This document shows positions 1-10,456 of a DNA stretch of 64,000 nt, one piece after another. The stretch covers positions 434,001-498,000 of the forward strand of contig NW_027288588.1 in NCBI RefSeq assembly GCF_037038585.1, read 5' to 3'. Position 1 is the first letter of the stretch, and every line of letters starts with the position of its first letter. Source of the stretch: Patagioenas fasciata. Lineage: Eukaryota > Chordata > Aves > Columbiformes > Columbidae. The notes under the pieces were generated by a model, which made no database searches, was not told the DNA's origin, and saw nothing but the letters and a program-made list of their open reading frames with translations. Both the position numbers and the translations under genes were made by a program.

Positions 1-918
1 TGGGGACAAAGGGGGTCCCCATGGTGCCACAATGGGCCCTGGGGACAAAGGGGAGTCCCCAGGATGTCACAATGGGCCCTGAGGACAAGGGGAGGTCCCC
101 ATGGTGTCACAATGGGTCCTCAGTGAGAAGGGGGTCCCCCATGGTGTCACAATGGGCCCTGGGGACAAAGGGGGTGCCCAGGATTTCACAATAGGCACTG
201 GGGACAAGGGGGTCCCCAGGATGTCACAATGGGCCCTGGGGATGACGGGGGGTTCTGGGACGTCACAATGGGCCCTGGGGACAATGGGGGGTCTTGGGAT
301 GTCACAATGAACCCTGGGCACAACTGGGAGGTCCCTAAATGTTACAATGGGCCCTGGGGACAAAGGGGGTCCCCACGGTGTCACAATGGGCCCAGGGGAC
401 AGAGGGGAGTCCCCAGGATGTCACAACGGGCTCTGGGGACCAGGGGCGTCCCGAGGATGTCACAATGGGCCCTGGGGACAATTGGGGGTCCTGGGATGTC
501 ACAATGGGCCCTGAGGACAACAGGGGGTCCCCACGGTGTCAAAATGGGCCCTGGTGACATACGGGGCAGCCCAGGATGTCACAAAGGGCCCTGGGGACAA
601 AGAGGGGTCCCCAGGATGTTCACAATGGGCCCTGGAGACAGTGGGGGGTCCAGAAATGTCACAATGGGCCCTGGGGACAAAGGGGGCTCCCCAGGATGTC
701 ACAATGGGCTCTGGGGACACAGGGGGTCCCCACGGTGTCACAATGCACCCTGGGGACAATGGGGGGTCCTGGGACGTCACAATGGGCCCTGGGGACAAAG
801 TGAGGTCCTGGGATGTCACATTGGACCACAGTGACAAAAGGGGTCCCCATGGTGTCACAATGGGCCCTGGGGACAAGGGGGATCCCCAGGGTGTCACAAT
901 GGACCCTGGGGACAAGGG
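1..918. repeat. Minisatellite, about 39-bp unit, roughly 23 copies
   Basis: A motif built on GTCACAATGGGCCCTGGGGA followed by a G-run and TCCCC recurs every 38-40 bp. For example, GTCAC starts at 66, 106, 146, 223, 262 and 301. Copies vary by substitutions and small indels. Several reading frames stay open because the unit is close to 39, which is not evidence of coding. The array runs off the window start. Confidence 0.95.
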
Positions 919-1817
919 GTTAGGGGGTTGTGTTAGGGGGTTGGAGGATTAGGTGGTGCAGGATTTGGGGGTGCAAGGATTTTGCGGGGCCTGATTTGTG
1001 GCTGCAGAGTCTGGGGTTGCAGGTTCCAGGGGTGCAGGATTTGGGGGTTCAGGGTTTAGGGCAGTAGGATATTTGGGCGCAGGAGTTTGGGGTGCCGGGT
1101 TTGGGGGCCAGGATTTGGGGTTGCAGGATTTAGGGGTGCAGTGGTTTGGAGTGCAGTGTTTTGGGGTGCAGGGTTTGGGGAAGGAGGATATGGGGGTGCA
1201 GGGTATAGGAGAGCAGGATCTTGGGGTGCAGGGGTTTGGGGTTTGGGGCTTGGTAGGGCAGGATTTGGGGGTGGAAAGTTTATTGGGTAGGGCTGGGGGT
1301 GCAGGATTTGGGGGTGAAGGGGTTGTGGGGTGCAGGGTTGTGGGGTGCAGGGTTTGGGAGATCGGTACGTGGGGCTGGAGGATTTGGGGGTGCAGGGTTT
1401 GGAGCAGCAGAATCTGGGGGTGCAGAGTTGGGGGGTGCAAGATTGGGGGTAGCAGGGTTTTGGGGAGCAGGGTTTAGGGGTCAGGCTTTAGGAGGACAGG
1501 GTTTGGGGGGCAGGGTTGGGAGGGATGATTTTGGGGTGCAGGGTTTAGGGCAGCAGGATCTTGGGGTGAAGGGGTTTGGTGTGAAGGGTTGGGTAGGACA
1601 GGATTTGGGGTGCAGGTTTTTAGGGTGCAACTTGTGGGGGGCAGGATTTGGGGTACAGGGTTTGGGGGTGCAGGGTTTAGTGGTGCAGGGTTTGGGGGTG
1701 CAGGTCTTGGGGAGGCAGAATTAGGGTGCAAGACTTGAGGGTGCAGGGTTTGGGGGTTTGGGACATGGGGCTGGAGGATTTGGGGGTGCAGGATTTGGGG
1801 TGCAGTGTGTGGGGGTG
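919..1817. repeat. G-rich minisatellite, about 14-16 bp unit
   Basis: Degenerate repeats of GTGCAGGATTTGGGG and GTGCAGGGTTTGGGG fill the block. The plus strand is almost free of C, with G-runs of three to six every 8-15 bases, so it could form G-quadruplexes. The array abuts the 5' LTR of the ERV directly. Confidence 0.93.
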
Positions 1818-2475
1818 TGTCCTGGTTTTGTTAAAAACAAGTTTCTCTTTTAGTGAATTTGCCTGTCAGCCAAAGCCTTCATGTCAGCTGCATTTTCCTG
1901 GAGAACCCAACACATGTTTTGGTTAAACCCAGCAAGGGAATGGAAACTTATTGACAAGCACACATGGACATCTCGCGAGAGGGGCAACGAGAAAACTGAT
2001 GACTGAGAGACTGACCAACGGTGAATAACATTCCGTTCACGTGAACACTTCATATAAAAGTGGGAGATCACGAGGATCTCGCCCCTTTTCCCTTTCTCCC
2101 TTTTTTCCTCATGGCTGACATTAGGAGAGGACCTTGCTGGTCGTCCCTGCGAACGGAGGCCAGTGAGAGACTGAATCCAGCTCCGGTTGGCTGCAGAGTC
2201 CAGTCCAGGGCTTTGGGTGCTGGCTCTGCAGTTGCTCAGACTTACAAGATTGGTTTTGTATATTTGTATTATTTTCTCTGTTCTTATCGGTAGCATCAGT
2301 AAAACATCTTGAACTTTTCCAGCTCTCTTCTCTCTGTGCTTCTTTCCCTCCCGATCGCCTGTGCTGAGTGGGAAGGGGGGAGAGGGAGGGGCAAAAGGGG
2401 AAAGTGGGGGGCAGAGGAGGTTGACAACACATCTGCCAGGGTTTGATTGTCACCCCGCAATCCTAACCCTCGACA
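1818..2475 (+). repeat. 5' LTR of the ERV
   Basis: The LTR begins TGTCCTGGTTTTG and ends CCCTCGACA (TG...CA). It holds a TATA box (TATAAAA, 2,053-2,059) and an AGTAAA near 2,298 that may serve as poly(A) signal. By eye it differs from the 3' LTR at about 30 sites, near 5%, plus an indel in the pyrimidine-rich stretch after the TATA box. Confidence 0.93.
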
Positions 2476-2481
2476 GATAAT

Positions 2482-2499
2482 TGGCGCCCAACGTGGGGC
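2482..2499 (+). promoter_or_regulatory. ERV primer binding site, tRNA-Lys type
   Basis: TGGCGCCCAACGTGGGGC lies six bases after the 5' LTR end. It is the complement of the 3' end of tRNA-Lys-1,2, the primer of several betaretroviruses and K-type ERVs. Confidence 0.85.
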
Positions 2500-2631
2500 C
2501 AGAGAACGGGGTAAATTTGGAGATTTTTGGCTTTTCTACTGCTCTGACGTACCTTCCAATTTTCTTGGCACGGTGCTAGCTCATAGAGTTGTGATACTCG
2601 CGCGTTTGTTTGATTTGGATATTATTTAGTC

Positions 2632-4228
2632 GTGATGATGATCCTGTGTGGTTTGGCACTGGTTTATTTCATTATACTGCAGCCGCTAATGTATTTTTAC
2701 TCGTTTTTGCTTTACCTTGAAAAACCTCCAGGAGAGATTAAAGAGCAGAATGGCTCTATATTTGCTAATTGGTCAAGCGAATCTTTAGAAAGGCTGACTA
2801 ACAATACTTTTGTGATTTCGCTGGGACAGTTTGCAAATGTTTTAGAGAACTTTGAATACCCTTGGGGGTTTGATAGAACTGTGATGGTGTTATCTGGTTT
2901 GCTGAATGTGTGTCAGTTTGTGTTACTGTTAAGAGAAATGAGGTTCAATAGGAGGTTTGCGTCTCTTTTTAGTCCTGAGATTTGCGGTGCGCCTTCGGAA
3001 GCTTTAGCAAAAAGCACTCCTGGCCGCTCGAGAAAAGGCAAAACAGCCAAAGCTGCTGCTGCAGCCACTGCCCCCCAACCGCGGCTTCGCAGGCTGAAGC
3101 TCCAGCTCCTCCGCATTGCTCCTCTGCCAAGGGCGCTGCAGATAACGTTACTTCTCCAGCCTCAAAGGCTGACAAGGCAGCCCCCCCGCCTTCACACACT
3201 GGGCACTGTTGCTGCTGTAACCACAGCAATCACTGTGACAGTCATTCAGACTCTGGAAATGAATCAGATGATGGTGAACCCATATCAGCATCAGTTGCTG
3301 GTTGTAAGAAAGTCACTAGAAAGACCACCCGTGCAGCAGGTGATGGCACAGGGCCAACATCAACCCAAGGGGCATCATCAGGACAGGGTGGAGATGAAGT
3401 GACCACCACTCGGTCCTTTTCTCCAGGTGAGCTGAGAGACCTGCGAAAAGACTTCAGTCGTCGTGAAGGTGAGAATATTTTAACCTGGCTGCTCCGATGC
3501 TGGGACAACGGGGCAGAAACAATTGAATTAGAAGGTGGTGAAGCCAGGCAGCTGGGATCTCTGTCAAAAGATTCCACCATTGATAGGGCAATTTCAAGAG
3601 AGTCTAACGCCGCTACTCTGTGGACCCGACTCCTGCAGCTATGAAAGTCAGATTTCCCTACAAGGAAGATTGTATATCCAAGTTAGGGAAATGGAATACT
3701 ATGGAGAGAGGTATCCAGTTCCTGAGAGAATGAGCTGTGCGAGAGATCATCTATCTAGGACCAAACAGCCAAGAGGGGACAGACCCAGATAGAATCAATT
3801 GTACACGATCTATGTGGCGCAGATTTGTACAAAGTGCACCACCTGCATATGCTAAGTCATTGGCAGGAATGGTCTGGTCAGCTAGAGGTGCACAAGAAAT
3901 TAATGAAGTGATTGAGCAGCTCCGGAACTTTGAGGACAGCCTTGCTGGTTCTCTACGGGCTTGTGTCTCCGCTGTGGAGAAACTGTGTGAAAAATCTGAT
4001 GACCGGTTTGAAAAGCTGCTGCAAGAAATCCAAGAGCTCAGAGCAGACTCGTACCGTTCACGACCTGCACAAACCTATGTTTCAGCTGTTAGGAGAAGGC
4101 GTTTCCAATCTCGAGAGAGAGGGCAGAGGCAGCCCACAAAAAGAGGTTCACTGTGGTTCTTCCTACATGAGCAGGGAGAAAACATGAACAAGTGGCATAG
4201 AAGGCCTACCTCAGAACTTCAAGAATGA
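2632..4228 (+). pseudogene. ERV gag region, broken across three frames
   Basis: Four overlapping frames make up this region. The first (2,632-3,402) begins with a very hydrophobic N-terminus and a second hydrophobic run near residues 84-100. The next (2,982-3,644) carries an Ala/Ser/Pro-rich stretch, a Cys/His cluster (HCCCCNHSNHC), and then a helical part (LRDLRKDFSRREGENI). A short middle frame (3,535-3,792) and a last one (3,737-4,228) follow. The last has Arg-rich, capsid-like helical text, MWRRFVQSAPPAYAKSL onward. Position between PBS and protease marks it as gag. No CCHC zinc knuckle is seen. Frame shifts near 3.0, 3.63 and 3.74 kb are inferred. Confidence 0.7.
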
Positions 4229-4378
4229 GTACGTGAGATAAAAGGAAAAACTCCTAGGAAGGTGGCTGCTCCAGTTTACAAAAGGAGCAGAAGAGATTGT
4301 GATGCTCTTGAAGGAACCTCTAATTCACACCCAGAGACTGTGCAAAACAGGAATTAGAGGTGCCCTGCCTCCAACCAG

Positions 4379-4966
4379 GTGGAGGAAAGGGATAACAGAG
4401 TCTATTGGACTGTACAAATACAATGGCCTGGTACAACACAACCCCAGGAGTACAAAGCTTTAGTGGACACTGGTGCTCAGTGCACAATAATTCCTTCTAA
4501 TTATAAAGGAACGCAATCCATCAATATTGTTGGAGTGACTGGGGGATCCCAGGAACTGACTGTTGTAGAGACTGAAATGAGCCTAACTGGAAAAAACTGG
4601 CAAAAGCATCCCATTGTGACTGGTCCAGATGCTCCATGCATCCTTGGTATAGACCACCTCAGGAGAGGGTATTTTAAGGACCCAAAAGGGTATAGGTGGG
4701 CATTTGGTATAGCAGCTGTGGACACTGAGAAAATTGAACAACTGTCTCATTTGCCGGGTCTTTCAGATGACCCTTCTGTTGTAGGACTGCTGATGGTTGA
4801 CGATCAGCAGGTGCCAATTGCTACCACGACGGTGCATCGCCGGCAATATCGCACCAGTCGAGACTCTTTGATTCCTATCCAGAAGCTGATCCGTCAATTG
4901 GAAAGCCAGGGTGTGATCAGTAAGACTCGCTCACCTTTTAACAGCCCAATCTGGCCAGTGCGTTAG
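4379..4966 (+). pseudogene. ERV protease and start of reverse transcriptase
   Basis: This 195-codon frame shows an aspartic protease active site, DTGA at residues 30-33, and a later ILGID. It then passes into the N-terminal fingers of RT, ending PIWPVR. It stops at a TAG (4,964-4,966). The following bases continue RT-like text in the same frame for about 20 codons before a frame shift near 5,030, so the TAG is a later mutation. Confidence 0.85.
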
Positions 4967-5037
4967 TCTGGTGATGAGTGGAGACCAACTGTAGGCTATC
5001 GTGGCCTGAATGAAGTTACAGCACACTGAGTGCTGCT

Positions 5038-5607
5038 GTGCCTGACATGCTAGAACTGCAATTTGAACTGGAGTCAAAGGCAGTGAAGTGCGATGCTACA
5101 ACTGACATTGCTAATGCATTTTTCTCTATTCCTGTAGCAGCAGAGTGCAGGCCGCAGTTTGCTTTCACCTGGAGGGGCATCCAGTACACATGGAATCGCT
5201 TGCCCCAGGGGTGGAAACACAGTCCTACCATCTGCCATGGGCTGATCCAGACCACGCTGGAGCAAGGTGAAGCTCCAGAACACTTGCAATACATTGATGA
5301 CATCATTGTATGGGGCGACACAGCGAAAGAAGTCTTCAAAAAAGGTGAGAGAATAATTCCTATTCTTTTGGATGCTGGTTTTGCCATAAAACGAAGCAAG
5401 GTCAAGGGACCTGCACGAGAGATCCAGTTTTTAGGAATAAAATGGCAAGATGGCCGTCGTCAGATCCCAGTGGGTGTGATCAACAAAATTGCAGCAATGT
5501 CTCCACCTACTAATAAAAAGGAGACACAGACTTTCTTGGGCGTTGTAGGTTTTTGGAGAATGCACATTCCTGACCACAGCCACATTGTGAGCCTCTCTAT
5601 CGAGTGA
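5038..5607 (+). pseudogene. ERV reverse transcriptase palm and thumb
   Basis: The frame has TDIANAFFSIPV with a catalytic Asp, LPQGWKHSPT, and the YIDD box with its two catalytic aspartates. LGIKW and TFLGVVGFWR, common in retroviral RT connection text, follow. It ends at a TGA (5,605-5,607), where the reading continues in another frame. Confidence 0.9.
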
Positions 5608-5963
5608 CTCGTAAAAGGAACCAATTTGAGTGGGGCCCTGAACAACGCCAAGCCTTTGAACAAATGAAGCGTGAGATAACTCATGCGGTGGCCCTTGGAC
5701 CAGTCCGAACTGGACCAGATGTTAAAAATGTGCTCTACACCGCAGCCGGAGATAATGGACTTACCTGGAGCCTCTGGCAGAAAGCACCAGGAGAAACCCA
5801 AGGTCGACCCTTAGGTTTTTGGAGTCGAGGATACAAAGGATCTGAGGCCAACTGTACTCCAACTGAAAAGGAGATACTGGCAGCATATGAAGGAGTTCGA
5901 GCTGCTTCAGAAGTGATGGGCACTGAAGCACAGCTCCTCCTGCACCTCGACTGCCGGTGCTGA
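5604..5963 (+). pseudogene. ERV RT connection domain
   Basis: A 119-codon frame in a different phase from the RT palm continues the polymerase: WGPEQRQAFEQMKREI, then LGFWSRGYKGSEANC and TPTEKEILAAYEGV. It stops at 5,961-5,963. From 5,964 to 6,152 the frame is lost and only fragments can be followed. Confidence 0.82.
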
Positions 5964-6152
5964 GCTGGGTGTTCAAAGGGACGGTTCCCTCTCCACATCA
6001 TGGCACCGAAGTTACATGGAGTAAATGGATTGCACTGATCACGCAATGAGCTCGGATTGGAAGTCCCAACCATCCAGGGATATTAGAAGTGATTACAGAC
6101 TGGCCAGAAAGCAAAGACTTTGGGATGTCTGCAGATGAGGAGGAAGTAAAAC

Positions 6153-6729
6153 GTGCTGAAGAAGCACCACCATATAATCCGCTTTCAGAGACTGATAAGC
6201 AGTGTGCACTGTTCACAGATGGATCCTGTCGTCTGTAGGAAAACATCGAAGGTGAAAGCTGCTGTGTGGAGTCCCACACGACAAGTTACAGAAGCCACTG
6301 AAGGACAAGGTGAACCCAGTCAGTTTGCAGCAGTGAAAGCCATCCAGCTGGCTTTGGACATTGCTGAACGAGAGAAGTGGCCAATGCTTTGTCTCTATAC
6401 TGACTCATGGATGGGAGCAAATGCCTTGTGGGGGTGGCTACAGCAATGGAAGAAAAGCAACTGGCAGCGCAGAGGTGAAACCATTGGGAACCACGCTGTG
6501 GGAAGACATTGCTGCTCGGCTGGAGAGCCTGCCTGGGGAAGTTGGTCATGTAGATGCTCATGTGCCTAAAAGTCGAGCCACCGAGGAACATCGAAACAAC
6601 CAACAAGCAGATCAAGCTGCTAAGATTAAAGTAGCTGAGGTGGACTTGGACTGGCAACATAAAGGTGAACTTTTCCTAGCTCGGTGGGCCCATGGTGCTT
6701 CAGGGCATCAAGGTAGAGATGCAACATGA
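6153..6729 (+). pseudogene. ERV RNase H and integrase N-terminus
   Basis: Two overlapping frames (6,153-6,569 and 6,361-6,729) carry RNase H-like text. It includes EPSQFAAVKAIQLAL and LYTDSW, with an Asp that fits the catalytic set, then HVDAHVPKS and NNQQADQAA. A shift near 6,475 separates them. The end WAHGASGHQG looks like the first half of the integrase HHCC zinc domain. A TGA at 6,727-6,729 interrupts it, in the same frame as the integrase that follows. Confidence 0.8.
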
Positions 6730-6750
6730 AAATGGGCTCGTGATCGAGGG

Positions 6751-7542
6751 GTGGATTTAACTATGGACACTGTTTCACAGGTTATTCATGAATGTGAAAC
6801 TTGCGCCGAAATCAAACAAGCAAAACGGTTAAAGCCTGTATGGTATGGGGGGCGATGGTTAAAGTGTAAGTATGGAGAAGCTTGGCAGATTGATTATATT
6901 ACACTTCCACAAACACGTCAAGGTAAGCGTTATGTACTTACAATGGTGGAAGCAACCACTGGATGGTTGGAAACATCTGCCGTACCTCCTGCTACAGCCC
7001 GAAATACCATCTTGGGCCTTGAGAAGCAAGTCCTTTGGTGGCCGGGTACGCCAGAAAGAATTGAATCAGACTATGGTACTCATTTCAAAAACAGTATTAT
7101 AGACAATTGGGCCAAAGAACATGGTATTGAGTGGGTGTATCATATTCCATATCATGCACCAGCCTCTGGGAAAACTGAAAGGTGCAATGGTTTGTTAAAA
7201 ACTACACTAAAGGCACTTGGTGGTGGGGCCTTTAAAAACTGGGATTCACATTTAGCAAAAGCCACTTGGTTGGTCAACACCAGGGGATCAACCAATCGAG
7301 CCGGGCCTGCCCAATCAGAAATTCTATGGACTGTAGAAGGAGATAAAGTCCCTGTAGTACACATGAAAAATATGTTAGGAAAGGCAGTCTGGGTTCCTCC
7401 TGCCTCAGGCACAGGCAAACCTATTCGTGGGATTGTTTTTGCCCAGGGACCTGGCAGCACCTGGTGGGTGATGCTTAAGGATGGAGAAGTTCGGTGTGCA
7501 CCTCAAGGGGATTGGATTTTAGGTGAAAATATGCAATGCTGA
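6751..7542 (+). pseudogene. ERV integrase, best preserved frame
   Basis: This 263-codon open frame follows the TGA without a phase change. It has CETC, the second half of the zinc domain, and a full DDE set: Asp in WQIDYITL, Asp in IESDYGTHF, and Glu in KTERCNG. The C-terminal part WWVMLKDGEVRC fits an SH3-like DNA-binding end. It ends at a TGA near 7,540. Its start is cut off from the upstream zinc residues by the stop at 6,727. Confidence 0.9.
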
Positions 7543-7896
7543 ACTGTACGATGTGAATTGCCGCACTAACAATGTTTAATAAGTGTCTTTCAGATCAAGA
7601 CAATGGTGATGAAACCAGCGCTGGCTTCTTCGAGTGGCGCCCGACACCTTCTTCGAAGTTGGTGTCCTTAACCCACCAACAGGGGTCATGAGATGCACTT
7701 GGACCATTTTCCCTGCCCTGGGAGACTGTGGTGACAAAATGAACTTAATGAACTTTTCAAAGGATGGTCCACTGATTAATTACTCCTGTGTATATATGTA
7801 CATATGTATATATATATATATAGTAGTAGTGATTAATTAGATTGTATTGATAGATTGTATTGATAAGGTTTAAGTATTCAGTGAATGTCATATGAT
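7543..7896 (+). other. ERV tail with no env, contains a TA-rich microsatellite
   Basis: The space where env would sit has no long frame, signal peptide or fusion-peptide-like text. It includes an alternating TA/TG tract at about 7,789-7,823. I recognise nothing else. Confidence 0.75.
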
Positions 7897-7907
7897 AAGG
7901 GGTGGAA
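7897..7907 (+). promoter_or_regulatory. ERV polypurine tract
   Basis: AAGGGGTGGAA lies immediately before the 3' LTR, the usual position of the plus-strand primer. One T interrupts the purines. Confidence 0.7.
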
Positions 7908-8579
7908 TGTCCTGGTTTTGTTAAAAACAAGTTTCTCTTTTAGTGAATTTTTGCCTGTCAGCCAAAGCCTTCATGTCAGCTGCATTTTCCTGGAGAACCA
8001 GACACATGTTTTGGTTAAACCCAGCAAGGGAATGCAAACTTATTGACAAGCACGGATGGACATCTCGCGAGGGGGGCAACGAGAAACTGGTGATCGAGAG
8101 ACTGACCAACTGTGTATAACATTCCATTCACGTGAATACTTCATATAAAAGCGGGAGATCACGAGGATCTCGTCCCTTTTCCTTCCCTTTTGCCTTTTTC
8201 CTTCCCTTCTGCTCATGGCCGACATCAGGAGAGGACCTTGCTGGTCGTCCCTGCGAACGGAGGCCAGTGAGAGACTGAATCCAGCTCCGGTTGGCTACAG
8301 AGTCTGATCCAGGACTTTGGGTGCTGGCTCTGCAGTTGCTCAGACTTACAAGATGGGTTTTGTATATTTGTATTATTTTCTCTGTTCTTATCAGTAGCAT
8401 CAGTAAAACATCTTGAACTTTTCCAGCTCTCTCCCCTCTGTGCTTCTTCCCCTCCCGATCGCCTGTGCTGAGTGGGAAGGGGGGAGAGGGAGGGGCAAAA
8501 GGGGAAAGTGGGGGGCAGAGGAGGTTGACAACACATCTGGCAGGGTTTGATTGTCACCCCGCAATCTTAACCCTCGACA
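7908..8579 (+). repeat. 3' LTR of the ERV
   Basis: It starts TGTCCTGGTTTTG and ends CCCTCGACA like the 5' copy, with TATAAAA at 8,144-8,150 and AGTAAA near 8,402. It is 14 bp longer than the 5' copy, largely through a pyrimidine-rich insertion around 8,170-8,210. Confidence 0.93.
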
Positions 8580-8580
8580 C

Positions 8581-8850
8581 TCTGTCTACAACTACCTAAT
8601 AGGGAGTTATAGAGAAGACTGAGCCAATTTTTTTTGGAGGTGTATAGCAAAAGGACAAGAGGTAACAAACTGCAGGAAGGGAAATTCCAACTGAAATAAA
8701 AATATATCAGCTTCACCGTGGAGTGGGTTTAGTGGTGTGACAAGGGTCGGAGAGGTTACGGGAACTCCAGTCATGGAAACATTCAAAACTTGGCTGATCA
8801 GCCTGACCTGACTTTGAAGCCAGCACTGCACAAGAAGGGTTTGGACAAGA
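8581..8850 (+). mobile_element. Diverged CR1 LINE 3' fragment
   Basis: CTACAACTACCTAATAGGGAG, read in parts, then AAAGGACAAGAGGTAAC, TTCACCGTGGAG, and TTCAAAACTTGGCTG match the 3' part of CR1. It starts one base after the 3' LTR, so this side of the ERV is CR1-derived. Confidence 0.7.
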
Positions 8851-10456
8851 GAGTGTGAGCTAAATTATGAGTTTATGAAGATTGAATGAAAGTAACACAT
8901 GGAAATGCATTCCCGGAGTCCAGAGCTTCTTTCACACTCAATTTCAGGAAGAAAATTGTGTTCCCGTAGGGACAAACAGGATATCAGGAGATCTCAAAAA
9001 CTCAAGAATATTTAATGTGAAGGAATAATCAAGAATGAATCCAAAAGGTAAGGAAGGATTTCAAGAAAAATTGGACCACTATTTCAATAAACATTATGAA
9101 GCCCAGGAGCCAGACTCCCCCACTCCTGAAGCCACGTGATAAACAAAACAACACCTGAGCTCAGTCGCTGCTCCTGCCCCAGCATCCAGACCTGGCAGGA
9201 CATTTCCTAATATCCCACAACCTGAGCACCTTTCAAGCAGGTTACAGTTAAAATTAAAGCTTCCCATGGAAATGCTGCTTTTCTCTCTCTGCCTTTCAAA
9301 GCACAGATTAACTAGAAGTCAGGAGTTAACACGACCCACATCTAACATCAAAAGCTGCTGATGTTTAGCTGAGCATAAGTGACAGGTCTGATTCTTTCTT
9401 GGCACAAAAGAGTTATTAACTTTTTCAAGGCCCTGTTTTTGCATTTCCCACTACGTCATTACTTCAGTTCTTGTGTGATGGACCAGACCACAAGGCACCA
9501 AACTTTCAGTACGTACTTAGGAGAACAGGTGTTAAGAAGGACAGCAACAAGTTACAAACCGGGGTTCTACAAGAGTTTATGGTGTTCCAAACCTCTCGAT
9601 TTGGCTGCTGAGAACCTTCTCAAATTTTACTAATCAGCCTTAAACTCTGAAAGGCTCTTTGAGCAGTAATATCTACTGCTTCAAAGTATGAGATTTCAGG
9701 GGAAAAAAAAGTCTCTCCGTTGTTGGAAGAAAATATTTCTAAATCTGAACAACTTCCCCTTGGTACAGAACTGGCTCTGGTGGAAATTCAGTTTTAGCAA
9801 TTAAGTCAAAGCTGGGTTTGATTCAATTATCACCTTTTTAAATGCCACCCTTCATGCACATACTGAGCATCTGACCATCAAGAAGCTAAGAGGACATGCC
9901 AGTACAGGCCAACCAGCTAAGCTGGATCTAACTTCAGGGCCAGTAACCCACTAACTATCCACCACCTGCTTCAGTACAATAAAATAATTTGCCTGTGTGG
10001 TGGAACAGTGCCATTAATCCCCACATTTACACGTGTGGAACTGAGGCTCCCAAAGATGAGCGCAGCTCCATCGCACTCACCATCAGTCATTTAAGTGCTG
10101 AAGTCGGAAGCCCAAAGCTCCCTTCAGCTGGTCCCTTCTACAGCCAGAGGGCGTTTCAACCCACCCCAAACCTGCACATCCATCTGGAACTACTCATCCC
10201 TCCCCGCTGACCACAAGAGGCTGGAAAGTAACTAAGCTTCTCAAAGCCATGGGCAATGGTTCTGGAATCCATCCAAAACTAACAAGGAATTAAGGAATGG
10301 CCTAAGGTCACCCACTTTACTCAGGGCACACATGTGCTGTGTCATTTTTAGGTAGGAGACTGCATTCTGCCCACCAGAGCTAGAGGAACACAGCTCCGCA
10401 GCCTCTTGTAGCATCGGGACAAGCTTCAAGTCCCACAGGACAGCAACTGCACTTAC
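8851..10456. other. Intron sequence, nothing recognised
   Basis: AT-richer unique sequence between a CR1 relic and DNAH17 local exon 29. No repeat family, exon or RNA gene is visible. Confidence 0.6.

Larger units (their letters stand above)
1818..8579 (+). mobile_element. Endogenous retrovirus, complete LTR to LTR, defective, no env
   Basis: Two similar LTRs flank a primer binding site, gag-position frames, protease, RT, RNase H and integrase fragments, and a polypurine tract. The PBS matches the tRNA-Lys-1,2 type, as in class II (K-type) elements. The RT has YIDD. The class is left open because the pol text resembles no single class securely to my eye. Pol is broken by at least two in-frame stops and several frame shifts. 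Only about 365 bp lie between integrase and the 3' LTR, with no env frame. The element sits in the intron after DNAH17 local exon 29, antisense to the gene. Confidence 0.93.

Noticed and set aside
1..952. Several long open frames on both strands, 60-200 codons
   Set aside because: All are periodic translations of the 39-bp minisatellite. The unit length keeps several frames open, and no real protein features appear.
949..1731. Gly-rich and Pro-rich open frames of 140-160 codons
   Set aside because: They are translations of the G-rich 15-bp minisatellite, with no start context or non-repeat sequence.
7634..7840. Small frame after integrase as an env remnant
   Set aside because: It has no signal peptide, cysteine pattern or fusion segment, and its end is made of the TA microsatellite.
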